Shown: one piece after another, positions 55,867-64,000 of the stretch
How positions within the stretch are numbered: the stretch's first letter is position 1
Layout of the letters: every line of letters starts with the position of its first letter
DNA from: Amycolatopsis albispora
GTDB lineage: Bacteria > Actinomycetota > Actinomycetes > Mycobacteriales > Pseudonocardiaceae
Direction of reading: 5' to 3'
DNA length: 64,000 nt
Assembly (NCBI RefSeq): GCF_003312875.1
Contig: NZ_CP015163.1
Span: forward strand, 5,704,001 to 5,768,000
Position numbers and translations under genes: made by a program
The notes under the pieces: generated by a model
Told to the model about the DNA's origin: nothing
What the model saw: only the letters and a program-made list of their open reading frames with translations
Database searches by the model: none

Positions 55867-56930
55867 CGGCCCATGCGGCGCAGCCACGCGTCCGGATCGG
55901 CGATCTCCGCGCGGCTGGGCAGCGTGTTCGGCGAGGTCCAGACCGCGTTGAAGCCGTCCATCCCGGCCTTGGCGACCACGTGCCTGGTGAACGCGGCGCC
56001 CTCGGCGTACTGGCGGATCTTCGCGTCGATGCCGAGCAGGCTCCGGAGCAGCCTGTCGAGCAGGCCGCCGCCCTTGCGCCGCTCGGTGAACCGGCTGCGG
56101 ATGGTGGCCACGCTCGGCACCACCGCCGGGCCGACCGCGTCCATCACGTAGTCCGCGTGCCCTTCGAGCAGGGTGGACAGCGCGAGCAGCCGGTCGAACA
56201 CGGCCCGCTGCTGCGGGGACTGGAACAGCTCGGCGAGGTTCCGGCGGTTCTTCACTTCCTTGAGCGTGTCCGGCAGCCTGCCGAGCAGGTCACCGATGCC
56301 CTCGGCGTCGGCGAGGCCGCCGACCAGCCGCTCCACCTCGTCGGCGAAGTAGTCGCGCAGCCAGGTGACCGCGGTGAACTGGAGCCGGTGGGTGCACTCG
56401 TGCAGGCAGACCCACATCCGGAAGTCCCGCGCGGGCACGTTCATCGCCCGCTGCGCGGCCACCACGTTCGGCGCGACCAGCAGCAGCTGGCCTTCCTTCT
56501 CCGGCCCGCCGAACGGGTCGTACTGCCCGAGCACGCGCGAGGCCAGGAACGACAGCACCACGCCGGTCTGCACCCCGGCCCCGGCCGCGAGCACCGGCGC
56601 GAACGGGGTGTTCTCCCTGGCCAGGGCCTTGTGGGTGAGCGAGTCCAGGCCGGCGGCCGCCGAGCGGACCCACGCCGGGCGGTCGACCACCTCACCGGGA
56701 AGCAGCGGCAGCCCGGCGCCGAGTCCGGTCAGCTCGCGGACGTGTTCCTCGGCGGGAATGGTCAGCTCACGCAGCTCGGTGACCGCGGTGTCCGCCTCAC
56801 CGCGCGGCACCACCGGGCCGCTGCGGACCAGGAAGGCGCCGGTCGCGGCGGCCAGCGACCAGTCGACCACCGGTTTGGTGCGGTCCGTTTCGCCTGCGGA
56901 TTCCGGGGACTTCGGAGACTGGACGGTCAT
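55863..56930 (-). CDS. Zinc-dependent metalloprotease (Rv3626c-like)
   Basis: A 355-aa protein of the actinobacterial family annotated as zinc-dependent metalloprotease or F420-biosynthesis-associated. The zinc site is H-E-C-T-H (C-L-H-E-C-T-H-R-L-Q-F) with a downstream E-G-H-A-D-Y that probably supplies a further ligand. No signal peptide. It sits between dacB and tilS as in mycobacteria. The substrate is unknown. ATG 56930 is chosen; the upstream reading frame runs into the intergenic gap. Confidence 0.85.
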   Translation of the reverse strand: MTVQSPKSPESAGETDRTKPVVDWSLAAATGAFLVRSGPVVPRGEADTAVTELRELTIPAEEHVRELTGLGAGLPLLPGEVVDRPAWVRSAAAGLDSLTHKALARENTPFAPVLAAGAGVQTGVVLSFLASRVLGQYDPFGGPEKEGQLLLVAPNVVAAQRAMNVPARDFRMWVCLHECTHRLQFTAVTWLRDYFADEVERLVGGLADAEGIGDLLGRLPDTLKEVKNRRNLAELFQSPQQRAVFDRLLALSTLLEGHADYVMDAVGPAVVPSVATIRSRFTERRKGGGLLDRLLRSLLGIDAKIRQYAEGAAFTRHVVAKAGMDGFNAVWTSPNTLPSRAEIADPDAWLRRMGR

Positions 56931-56947
56931 GCCATCGACGATACGGG

Positions 56948-59284
56948 CTATCGGCAGCCGCAACCGCGCAACTCGGCGACCACGGCGTCCAGTGCGCTGC
57001 GTGCGCCGTCGGACTCCGAGCCCAGCGACATCAGCGCGAACACCAGCAGGTGGCCGTCCTTGTCCAGGACCACCCCGGCCAGCGTGTTCACCCCGGACAG
57101 CGTGCCGGTCTTCGCCCGCACCCAGCCGCGGCCGGCCGCCTCCGGCCCGGAGGTGTACCGGGTGACCAGGCGGCCGCTGCTGCCACCGGCCACCGACAGG
57201 TCCCCGAGCAGCGGGCGCAGCTTGGCCGTGCGCGGGTCCTTGCCGTCCGGCGCGGCGGCCACCGCGAGCACTTCGGCGAGCACCTTGGCCGGGATCCGGT
57301 TGTCCACGGAGAGCCCGCTGCCGTCGGACAGCTCCACGCCGTCGAGGTTGAAGCCGTTTTTCTTCAGCACGTCCAGGGTGGCCTTGGCGCCGCCCTGGAA
57401 GGAGGCCGGTTCGCCGGTGGCGAGCGCGGTCTGCCTGGCGAGCGCGTCACCCATCAGGTTGTCGGAGTGGTTCAGCACGTTGCTGATCAGCTCGGTGAGC
57501 GGCGCGGACTTGACCTCGCCGAGCACCTTGGCGCCTTCGGGCGCCTTCGCGGTGCCGCCCGCCGAGGCGCCGAGCTTGCTCGCGAACTTCTCGGCGAACC
57601 CGCGCGCCGGGTTGGCGACGCGCATCGACTTCTCGTCGGTGGCGCTGGAGCGGCCGCCGTCGAGCATCACCGGCTCGACCGCGGCGGCGTAGGTGGACGG
57701 CGCGTCCTCCGGCGCCCAGCCCGGCCCGATGCCGTCGCCCTGGTAGACGCTGAGGTCCAGCTGGACCTGCTCGATCTTGCCGCCGGAGGCCTCCATGACC
57801 TGCTTGACCAGGTCGTCCAGGTGCGCCGAGCCGGGGTAGATGGAGTCCTTGCCGGCGGGCAGCGAGTTGATCGTGGGATCGCCGCCCGCGACGACGATGG
57901 CGGTGCCGGGATCGGCGCCCTGCACCACCTTGGTGGAGATCTGGTGGCCGGGGTCCAGCGCCAGCAGCGCGGCGGCGACGGTGAGCACCTTGGTGGTGGA
58001 GGCCGGGGTGAGCGGCTTGTTCGCGTCCTTCGCCCAGAGCGCGGTGCCGGTGGCGGGGTCGATCACGCTGCCGCTGAGCGTGCCGAGCGCGGCGGCGCCG
58101 GCCGGGCCCTTGAGCGCGGCCTCGACCCCGGCCGGGGTGGGGCTGGGCGCGGACGGTCCCGGCGGCTGGAGCTGGCGGTTGACCGCGAGCGGGGCGGGTG
58201 GGTCGCCCTTGGGCTTGTTGGGCGCCCACGGGAGCTCGAGGCGGTTGGCCACGGCCGGCTGCACGGCGGCGAACGCCCCGCCGCCGAGCACGAGCAGGAC
58301 CACCAGCACGGCCGCGATCCACGGCCACTTGCGCCGCCTCCTGGGCGGGGCTTCGGTCGCGGCGATCGGAGGTTCTTCGGAGCCGGTTGTGGCCGGGGCG
58401 GGATGCTGCTCGCCGGTGGGCTCGATGCGCATGGGCTGGGCGTGCACGGTGGCGGGCACGACGGGGACCTGGGGCCCGGACTGCTCGGCGGGGCGGGGTG
58501 GCTCGGCTTGCTGCCGGTTCCACTGGTCGCCGCGCTGCTCGCCTTGACGCTGGGACTCGCCTTGCTGGCGGTTCCACTGGTCGCCGTTGTACTCAGCCTG
58601 ACGTGGGGGCTCGCCCTGGCGCGAGGACTCCCCCTGACGTGGGGGCTCGCCCTGCTGCGGCCGATCCCGCTGCTCGCCTTGGCGCTGGCCCTGCGGCGGC
58701 TGCCCCCACTGATCGCCGCGCTGCTCGCCCTGACGCTGGGACTCGCCCTGCGGCGGCCGATTCCGCTGCTCGCCTTGGCGCTGGCCCTGCGGCGGCCGCC
58801 CCCACTGCTCGCCATTGCGTTCGCCCTGGCGAGGGGGCTGGGCCTGCTGCTGGTTCCATTGCTCAGCCTGGCGTGGCTGCTGCTCGGCGTCGGGGCGCTG
58901 GGGCGGGCGGTTCCACTGCTGGGCTTCGGCCTGCTGGGCTCGCTGCCACGGTTGCTGGTCCGGCCGCCGCTGGTCCGGCCCTGGCGCCTGGGGCGACTGG
59001 TCCGGTGGCCAGGCCACTGGCCTGCCCGGCGCCTCCGGCTGCCCGCCTCCCCTGCCCTCCGGCGGAGTGTTCGGCTGGAACAGCGACCCCTGCTGCGACC
59101 CCTGCGGTCGCAGCTGCCGCACCGGCTGGGTGGCCTGGGGCACCTCCCCGGTCCGCACCCAGAGCGTGTCCTGCTCGGCCGGTGAAGGTGGTCCGGCCTG
59201 CCCCGGCGAGTCGTCGTGATCGGCCGACGGCCACTGCTCGTCGGCCGGCCATCCCGGCTCGTCCGGCCTGGTTCTGTCCGGCAC
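56948..59284 (-). CDS. dacB: D-alanyl-D-alanine carboxypeptidase (PBP4 type) with a long Gln/Arg-rich cytoplasmic head
   Basis: A 778-aa cell-wall enzyme. Residues 1-310 are disordered and cytoplasmic, with repeats of R-Q-G-E-Q-R-G-D-Q-W and P-P-Q-G. One membrane segment follows R-R-R-R-K-W-P-W (about 318-340), and the rest is an extracellular S13 peptidase domain with Ser429-x-x-Lys432, Ser607-Asp-Asn and Lys725-Thr-Gly. It trims peptidoglycan stem peptides. GTG 59284 has GGAGGAGGGG just upstream. The head is much longer than in most PBP4 proteins, suggesting an intracellular binding or regulatory role. Confidence 0.93.
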   Translation of the reverse strand: MPDRTRPDEPGWPADEQWPSADHDDSPGQAGPPSPAEQDTLWVRTGEVPQATQPVRQLRPQGSQQGSLFQPNTPPEGRGGGQPEAPGRPVAWPPDQSPQAPGPDQRRPDQQPWQRAQQAEAQQWNRPPQRPDAEQQPRQAEQWNQQQAQPPRQGERNGEQWGRPPQGQRQGEQRNRPPQGESQRQGEQRGDQWGQPPQGQRQGEQRDRPQQGEPPRQGESSRQGEPPRQAEYNGDQWNRQQGESQRQGEQRGDQWNRQQAEPPRPAEQSGPQVPVVPATVHAQPMRIEPTGEQHPAPATTGSEEPPIAATEAPPRRRRKWPWIAAVLVVLLVLGGGAFAAVQPAVANRLELPWAPNKPKGDPPAPLAVNRQLQPPGPSAPSPTPAGVEAALKGPAGAAALGTLSGSVIDPATGTALWAKDANKPLTPASTTKVLTVAAALLALDPGHQISTKVVQGADPGTAIVVAGGDPTINSLPAGKDSIYPGSAHLDDLVKQVMEASGGKIEQVQLDLSVYQGDGIGPGWAPEDAPSTYAAAVEPVMLDGGRSSATDEKSMRVANPARGFAEKFASKLGASAGGTAKAPEGAKVLGEVKSAPLTELISNVLNHSDNLMGDALARQTALATGEPASFQGGAKATLDVLKKNGFNLDGVELSDGSGLSVDNRIPAKVLAEVLAVAAAPDGKDPRTAKLRPLLGDLSVAGGSSGRLVTRYTSGPEAAGRGWVRAKTGTLSGVNTLAGVVLDKDGHLLVFALMSLGSESDGARSALDAVVAELRGCGCR

Positions 59285-59438
59285 GCACCCCTCCTCCGGT
59301 GTCCCCCAGCTCACACCAAGAACCCATCGGTGCGGGTCCGTGGTCACGCGTGGTCCACACTAGTGGTGTCAAGCCAACGAACCGGTGAGCCGCCCGCCTT
59401 TGCCCGGGCTTGCCAAAACAAGATCAGCGAGGATCGGC

Positions 59439-59960
59439 GTGGAGTTCGACGTCACGATCGAAATCCCCAAGGGGGAGCGCAACAAGTACGAGGTGGACCA
59501 CAAGACCGGGCGCATCAAGCTGGACCGCACCCTGTTCACCGCCACCCAGTACCCGGCCGACTACGGCTTCATCGACGACACCCTGGGGCAGGACGGCGAC
59601 CCGCTGGACGTGCTCGTCCTGGTGCAGGAGCCCACCTTCCCCGGCTGCCTGATCCGCTGCCGCGCGATCGGCATGTTCCGGATGACCGACGAGAAGGGCC
59701 CGGACGACAAGGTGCTCGCCGTGCCGTCGTCGGACCCGCGCCTGGAGCACCTCCGGGACATCCACCACCTGAACGAGTTCCACAAGCTGGAGATCCAGCA
59801 CTTCTTCGAGGTCTACAAGGACCTCGAGCCCGCCAAGAGCGTGGAGGGCTCCACCTGGGTGGGCCGCGTCGAGGCCGAGTCCGAGATCGAACGCTCCTAC
59901 GAGCGTGAGAAGGACCGCCTGGCGAAGCTCGCCGCCGAGAACGGCACCGCCGAGCACTGA
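59439..59960 (+). CDS. ppa: Inorganic pyrophosphatase
   Basis: A 173-aa family I soluble pyrophosphatase with the signature [10 protein letters not shown] (D-G-D-P-L-D-V) and the substrate-binding [11 protein letters not shown] at the N-terminus. GTG 59439 with GAGGA upstream gives the normal N-terminus [10 protein letters not shown]. It is divergent from dacB as in mycobacteria, with 154 bp between starts. Confidence 0.96.
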   Translation: MEFDVTIEIPKGERNKYEVDHKTGRIKLDRTLFTATQYPADYGFIDDTLGQDGDPLDVLVLVQEPTFPGCLIRCRAIGMFRMTDEKGPDDKVLAVPSSDPRLEHLRDIHHLNEFHKLEIQHFFEVYKDLEPAKSVEGSTWVGRVEAESEIERSYEREKDRLAKLAAENGTAEH

Positions 59961-59969
59961 GCACCGCAA

Positions 59970-60006
59970 AAAGGGCGGCTTCCCCGATCCGGGGGAGCCG
60001 CCCTTT
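59970..60006. terminator. Bidirectional terminator between ppa and the MFS exporter
   Basis: A 16-bp stem (AAAGGGCGGCTTCCCC with its complement, one G-T wobble) around GATCC. It carries A-runs on one side and TTT on the other, so it can end both converging transcripts. Confidence 0.88.
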
Positions 60007-60015
60007 CGCGTGAAT

Positions 60016-61689
60016 TCAGTGCGCGAGCGCGGGCACCGGCCGCACCTCGTTGTCTTCGGCTTCCTGCCGCAGTTCCAGCGCCGACTTGTCGGCCAGCGGG
60101 GTCTCCCGCAGGAACCACAGCAACACGAAACCGGCCACCAGCAGCACCCCGCCGACCAGGAACACCGTGCTCATCGCGCTGGAGAAGCCCTCCAGGATGG
60201 GCCGCGCCAGCACCGGGTCCAGCCCGTTGAGGAACGACGTGTCGTTCAGGTCCAGCTGCCCGCTCGACAGCCGGGCCGCGAACTCCGCGTTCGCCGGGTT
60301 GGCCAGCGCCGCCGCGTAGGCCGGGCCGGACAGACCAGCCGCAGCCTGCGCCACCGCCGCCACGATCCGGTCACCGACCGAGCCGAACAGGACCGACAGG
60401 AACACCGCGGTCCCGGCCGTGCCGCCGATCTGCCGGAAGAAGGTGGTCGACGAGGTGGCCACGCCCAGGTCCGACGGGTCGACGTCGTTCTGCGCGGCCA
60501 GCTGCAGGGTCTGGAAGGCACCGCCGAGGCCGAGGCCCATCAGGAACGCCATCGCCATCACGATCGCCAGCGGGGTGTCCACGCCGATCGTGCTGAACAG
60601 GAACATCGCCGCCGCCATCAGGCCGAGCCCGAGCACGCCGAAGATCTTGTACCGCCCGGTCGACGCCACGATCCGGCCGGAGAGCAGGCTCGCCACCATG
60701 ATCCCCGCGGTCAGCGGCAGCAGCTGCAGCCCGGCTTCGGTGGGCGTGGCGCCCTTGACGATCTGCAGGTACAGCGGCAGCGACATCATCGCGCCGAACA
60801 TGCCGGCGCCCTGCACGAAGGTGACCACCGTGCTCAGCGCGAACGCCGGGCGCCGGAACAGCCGCAGCGGCAGCAGCGCCGCGTCGCCCATCCGCCGCTC
60901 GTTCAGCACGAACGCGACCAGCCCGGCGGCGCCGACCAGGTACATCAGCACCGCGGTGAGCGAACCCCAGCCCCATTCGCGGCCCTGCTCGGCGACGATC
61001 AGCAGCGGCACCAGCCCGACGGTCAGCGTCGCCGCGCCCACGTAGTCGACCCGCTGCTCGACCCGGGTGTGCGGGATGTTGAGCACCCTGGTGACCACCA
61101 CCAGCGCGATCAGCGCCACCGGCACGTTGATCAGGAACACCCAGCGCCAGCCGGCCAGCCCGGCGAACGAGTCCAGCCCGGCGAAGGCACCGCCGACCAC
61201 CGGCCCGAGCACGCTGGACACGCCGAAGACCGCCATGAAGTAGCCCTGGTAGCGGCCGCGTTCCCGGGGTGCGGTGATGTCGGCGACGATGGCCAGCGCC
61301 AGCGACATCAGGCCGCCGGCGCCCAAGCCCTGGAAGGCGCGGAAGGCGGCCAGCTCGTACATCGAGCCCGCGAAACCGCTGGCCAGCGAACCGGCGAGGA
61401 ACAGCGAGATCGCGGTCAGGTACATCGGCTTGCGGCCGTAGAGGTCGGACAGCTTGCCGTAGAGCGGGGTGGAGATGGTCGCGGTGATCAGGTAGGCGGT
61501 GGTCGCCCACGCCTGCAGGGTCTGCCCGTGCAGTTCGTCGGCGATGGTTTTCATCGCCGAGGACACGATCGTCTGGTCGAGCGCGGCCAGGAACATGCCC
61601 ATCATCAGCCCGGACAGCACGGTGAGGATCTGCCGGTGCGACAGCCCTCCCCGTGCTCCGGGCTCGGTTGCTTCGATGGAATCGGCCAT
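60016..61689 (-). CDS. MFS drug-export permease (DHA2, 14 segments, EmrB/QacA-like)
   Basis: A 557-aa transporter with about 14 membrane segments. Motif A is G-K-L-S-D-L-Y-G-R-K-P, early D-Q-T-I-V motif D1 L-D-Q-T-I-V-S-S-A, and motif C-like G-P-V-V-G-G follows. DHA2 members pump drugs out with protons. ATG 61689 has GAGGAGCGAGA upstream. Two similar TTG-N-A...CAACTA sites upstream may bind a repressor; no regulator gene is next to it. Confidence 0.93.
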   Translation of the reverse strand: MADSIEATEPGARGGLSHRQILTVLSGLMMGMFLAALDQTIVSSAMKTIADELHGQTLQAWATTAYLITATISTPLYGKLSDLYGRKPMYLTAISLFLAGSLASGFAGSMYELAAFRAFQGLGAGGLMSLALAIVADITAPRERGRYQGYFMAVFGVSSVLGPVVGGAFAGLDSFAGLAGWRWVFLINVPVALIALVVVTRVLNIPHTRVEQRVDYVGAATLTVGLVPLLIVAEQGREWGWGSLTAVLMYLVGAAGLVAFVLNERRMGDAALLPLRLFRRPAFALSTVVTFVQGAGMFGAMMSLPLYLQIVKGATPTEAGLQLLPLTAGIMVASLLSGRIVASTGRYKIFGVLGLGLMAAAMFLFSTIGVDTPLAIVMAMAFLMGLGLGGAFQTLQLAAQNDVDPSDLGVATSSTTFFRQIGGTAGTAVFLSVLFGSVGDRIVAAVAQAAAGLSGPAYAAALANPANAEFAARLSSGQLDLNDTSFLNGLDPVLARPILEGFSSAMSTVFLVGGVLLVAGFVLLWFLRETPLADKSALELRQEAEDNEVRPVPALAH

Positions 61690-61728
61690 TCTCGCTCCTC
61701 GGATCGTGCCCCCGGCGGGCCTACTTGC

Positions 61729-61744
61729 TTGCATCACTCAACTA
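61729..61744. promoter_or_regulatory. Possible repressor site 1 upstream of the MFS gene
   Basis: TTGCATCACTCAACTA shares 11 of 16 bases with a second site 46 bp away, including the TTG and CAACTA ends. Its position, 40 bp before the start codon, suits a repressor. Confidence 0.4.
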
Positions 61745-61774
61745 CATGACTGACGCAAGTATTCCGAGATCCTG

Positions 61775-61790
61775 TTGTAGCGTGCAACTA
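61775..61790. promoter_or_regulatory. Possible repressor site 2 upstream of the MFS gene
   Basis: TTGTAGCGTGCAACTA; its core GTTGTA-GCG-TGCAAC is a near-perfect inverted repeat typical of MarR- or TetR-type operators. It lies 86 bp before the MFS start, in the 118-bp gap that also ends the secreted-protein gene. Confidence 0.4.
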
Positions 61791-61807
61791 AATTTCTGTG
61801 CGCTCCG

Positions 61808-62584
61808 TCACCACGGCCGCGGTGTCCGGTCCGTCGGCAACGCCACCTGGCCGGTGACAAAATGGCTCCACAGTCCGAAATTCAGCGGTTTGCCCGGTTT
61901 CGCGCTGGTTTCGGCGAAGCTGTGGGTGCGACCACCCTCGGTGATCGTGGCGCCGAACGACACGCGGAACCTCGTGGTCGCCGCCCGCTCCCCCGGTGGC
62001 TGAGTGGACGGGTTGGCCAGTTCGTCCGAGCCCCAGCGGTAGTCGGCGCGGTACTTGCCGACCACCGGCTCGAAGGTGTTCTCCAGCACCAGCCCGCCCG
62101 CCGGGATGGTGATCAGCACGCCGCGCAGGCCGTTGGCGTACTTCGTGTTGAACACCGCGACCTCGGCGACCGTCGACGGATAGAGGTCGGCCTGACCCGA
62201 GCCGACCTTCGACCCCGGCGGGCAGGCCTGGGGGCCACCGGCCTCGAAGGTGGCCCGGTCGCAGGTCGGGAACGCCTCCGGGTTGAACCGGATGGACTTG
62301 TCGAACAGGAACACGAACTGACGCATCGCAGCGGGCTTCTCGCCGGTCGCGGTGCGGCTGGTGCGGTCGTAGAAGATCTCGATCCCGTCGCGCGTGCCGC
62401 CGTCGGGGCGCACGGTGACGTCGAGGTTGTCGATGTTCTCCGGGCCCGCGACGTCGGGTTCGACGATCGGCGCGGGCCCGCCGGGGGTCGGCAGCGGGAA
62501 CTTCGGCTGAGCGGCTTCCGCGGGCAGAAGACTGCTCGCGGTGGTGAGGGTGGCGAGAACGAACAGCTTGATCGTGGATCGCAT
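61808..62584 (-). CDS. Secreted protein of unknown function
   Basis: A 258-aa exported protein: signal peptide M-R-S-T-I-K-L-F-V-L-A-T-L-T with likely cleavage after A-E-A. The mature part is beta-rich, with a cysteine pair (about residues 108 and 120: F-P-T-C and Q-A-C-P) likely to form a disulfide. I do not recognise a family. It is transcribed away from an ArsR-type regulator, and a perfect palindromic operator lies between them 19 bp from its start codon, so it is probably controlled by that regulator. Confidence 0.8.
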   Translation of the reverse strand: MRSTIKLFVLATLTTASSLLPAEAAQPKFPLPTPGGPAPIVEPDVAGPENIDNLDVTVRPDGGTRDGIEIFYDRTSRTATGEKPAAMRQFVFLFDKSIRFNPEAFPTCDRATFEAGGPQACPPGSKVGSGQADLYPSTVAEVAVFNTKYANGLRGVLITIPAGGLVLENTFEPVVGKYRADYRWGSDELANPSTQPPGERAATTRFRVSFGATITEGGRTHSFAETSAKPGKPLNFGLWSHFVTGQVALPTDRTPRPW

Positions 62585-62602
62585 GACGCCTCCTGTCGTC
62601 TT

Positions 62603-62618
62603 TTCGAGACATCTCGAA
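62603..62618. promoter_or_regulatory. ArsR-type palindromic operator
   Basis: TTCGAGA-CA-TCTCGAA is a perfect 16-bp inverted repeat in the 88-bp gap between the divergent secreted-protein and ArsR-type genes. It is well placed to let the regulator control both. Confidence 0.65.
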
Positions 62619-62672
62619 TAGAGCAGACCGGAGGTAGAGTCTTCGTGAACCGTCGAAAAGAAGGACGCACCC

Positions 62673-62993
62673 TTGCCGCTCGGACGCTGGACGCCGCTGA
62701 CCCACCCGGAGATCGACGAGGTGGCACTGGACGACGTGCTGCAGGCCCTCGCCGACCCCACGCGGCGCAAGATCGTGCGAATGCTGATCGACGAGGGCGA
62801 CCGGGCGTGCGGCACGTTCGGGCTGAAGGTGGCGCCGTCCACGTTGAGCCACCACTTCCGGAGCCTGCGGAAGGCGGGCCTGATCCGGCAGGAGGACGTC
62901 GGCAGGCAGCGGATGAACACACTGCGCCTGGCCGAGCTCGAGCAGCGCTTCCCCGGCCTGGTGGACCGCATCCTCGACGCCGCCGCCGAATAA
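62673..62993 (+). CDS. ArsR-family helix-turn-helix regulator
   Basis: A 106-aa winged-helix protein: A-L-A-D-P-T-R-R-K-I-V-R-M-L (helix 1), then S-T-L-S-H-H-F-R-S-L-R-K-A-G-L-I (recognition helix). The metal cysteines of classic ArsR/SmtB are absent; only Cys46 is seen, so it is probably not a metal sensor of that type. TTG start with AAGGA 8 nt upstream. It is divergent from the secreted-protein gene. Confidence 0.85.
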   Translation: MPLGRWTPLTHPEIDEVALDDVLQALADPTRRKIVRMLIDEGDRACGTFGLKVAPSTLSHHFRSLRKAGLIRQEDVGRQRMNTLRLAELEQRFPGLVDRILDAAAE

Positions 62994-63033
62994 CCTCGGG
63001 AGCCCGTCGTCGTGGTGTGCCCGGGAGCCGACG

Positions 63034-63088
63034 TGTCACGAATGTGGCTTTCGAGACGCCAAACGTCTCGAAAGCCACATTCGTGACA
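63034..63088. repeat. 55-bp perfect hairpin repeat, copy 3
   Basis: A perfect inverted repeat with 24-bp arms (63034-63057 and 63065-63088) identical to copies 1 and 2, around the loop GCCAAAC. It begins 41 bp after the ArsR stop and 86 bp before the GNAT gene, both on the plus strand. Confidence 0.95.
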
Positions 63089-63173
63089 TCGGGCCAGCGG
63101 CGCGAAAGGGTGGTGGCTGTCGCCGAATAAAAAGCGGGTGCGGGCTGGGCGCTCACTGGTGTGAGATCCGCGC

Positions 63174-64000
63174 ATGACGATCGTGTTGGGGGAGCCTCGG
63201 GTCGACGAGCTGGGCAGCGCGGTGCGAGCGCTGCGCGAGTGGCAGTACGACGGCTCGCCGTTCCAGTTGCATCCCGGTGACATCGGCTGGTTCTGGCGGT
63301 TCGGCCCCGAGGCCACCGCGGCGGCGGTCCGGACGTGGAGCCGTGACGGCCGCATCCTCGCCATCGGCCTGCTGGACGGGCCCGACCTGCTGCGGCTGAC
63401 GATGGCCCCCGACGTCATGCGCGACGAGGAACTCGCCCGGCAACTGGCCGACGACCTGGCCGGGCACCACGTCCTACCGGCGGGCAAGGTCTATCTCGAG
63501 GCGATCCAGGGCGCACTCGTCCACGACCTGCTGACCGACAACGGCTGGGGCGTGGACGAGCCGTGGACACCGCTCCGGCGTGACCTCACCGAACCGGTAG
63601 CGGACCCCGGCGTGCGGATCGAGGTGGTCGGACCGGACCTGGTGTCCACGCGAACGGCCGTGCAGCGCTCGGCGTTCGGCGGGTCGACGTTCACCGACGA
63701 CCGCTGGCACGCGATGGCCGCCGGCCTCCCCTACGCCGACGCGCGCTGCCTGCTCGCCTTCGACGACAACGGCGACGCCGTGGCGACGGTGACGGTGTGG
63801 TCGGCCGGCCGGGGAAAGCCCGGCGCGGTCGAGCCGATGGGCGTGCACGCCGACCACCGCGGCCACGGCCACGGCAGGGCGATCACCCTCGCCGGGGCGG
63901 CCGTGCTCCGCGAACTCGGCTCGTCGAGCGTCGTGGTCTACACGCCGAGCGCCAACGTCGGCGCCGTGGCCACCTACCGGTCCGCCGGTTTCGAAGCGGG
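63174..64000 (+). CDS. GNAT-family acetyltransferase (3' partial)
   Basis: The frame is open from ATG 63174 to the end of the window (275 codons). The first half (about residues 1-150) looks like a degenerate GNAT or other N-terminal domain. The second half has an acetyl-CoA motif M-G-V-H-A-D-H-R-G-H-G-H-G-R-A-I (R-G-x-G-x-G-R/A type) and the later V-Y-T-P-S-A-N-V-G-A-V-A-T-Y-R-S-A-G-F, typical of the C-terminal GNAT helix. Substrate unknown. The 3' end lies outside the window. Confidence 0.82.
   Translation, partial: MTIVLGEPRVDELGSAVRALREWQYDGSPFQLHPGDIGWFWRFGPEATAAAVRTWSRDGRILAIGLLDGPDLLRLTMAPDVMRDEELARQLADDLAGHHVLPAGKVYLEAIQGALVHDLLTDNGWGVDEPWTPLRRDLTEPVADPGVRIEVVGPDLVSTRTAVQRSAFGGSTFTDDRWHAMAAGLPYADARCLLAFDDNGDAVATVTVWSAGRGKPGAVEPMGVHADHRGHGHGRAITLAGAAVLRELGSSSVVVYTPSANVGAVATYRSAGFEA

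Overview
The window is high-GC actinobacterial chromosome, most like a Pseudonocardiaceae genome (Amycolatopsis or a relative). The evidence is very GC-rich third codon positions, many GTG starts, Lsr2, a mycobacterial-type MhuD heme oxygenase, an AfsR-type SARP regulator, mycothiol-family DinB proteins, PE/PPE/EspG-like genes, and gene order. From clpC to ppa (about 31.7-60.0 kb) the order matches the block known from Mycobacterium: clpC, lsr2, lysS, panD, panC, DUF2520, DUF6779-like, DUF3180, folK, folB, folP, folE, ftsH, ESX-like genes, hpt, tilS, zinc protease, dacB, ppa. I saw no rRNA, tRNA, insertion sequence, prophage or CRISPR array.

Layout. 0-3.5 kb: ispF (cut by the window edge), a HAD hydrolase, cysS and rlmB on the plus strand. 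3.6-14.8 kb is accessory: an MBOAT acyltransferase, an HTH/PIN toxin-antitoxin pair, an imine-reductase-like enzyme behind a MerR-type promoter, a signal-peptidase-like protein without its catalytic lysine, a sugar-kinase-like protein, a coiled-coil protein, two tandem DUF445 proteins and an AlgX/AlgJ-like SGNH protein. 14.8-17.6 kb: a zinc ABC importer behind a Zur-like box. 17.7-31.2 kb: a LacI regulator, mutY, a Tat-exported amidase, an M1 peptidase, mhuD coupled to a sirtuin-like gene, a drug ABC exporter and a 1061-aa SARP/NB-ARC/TPR regulator.

31.7-50.7 kb is the clpC-lsr2-lysS-pan-fol-ftsH housekeeping block. It has three departures from the expected order: prsW lies between the DUF2520 and DUF6779-like genes, a MerR gene points against the operon between DUF3180 and folK, and no coaX lies between panD and lysS. 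50.8-54.2 kb holds an ESX-type substrate/chaperone set (two EspG, one PPE-like, one PE-like) without the secretion machine. 54.3-60.0 kb: hpt, tilS, a zinc protease, dacB and ppa. 60.0-64.0 kb: an MFS exporter, a secreted protein with a divergent ArsR regulator, and a GNAT acetyltransferase cut by the window end.

The most unusual content is non-coding. Three perfect 55-bp hairpins share the same 24-bp arms but have different 7-nt loops. One further copy has its 15-bp core flipped in place, and two copies belong to a variant family. Between the DUF6779-like gene and prsW, about 18 degenerate copies of the same arm are tandemly repeated every ~31.5 bp (three DNA helical turns) and end in a variant hairpin. 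I did not recognise this repeat system as a described element.
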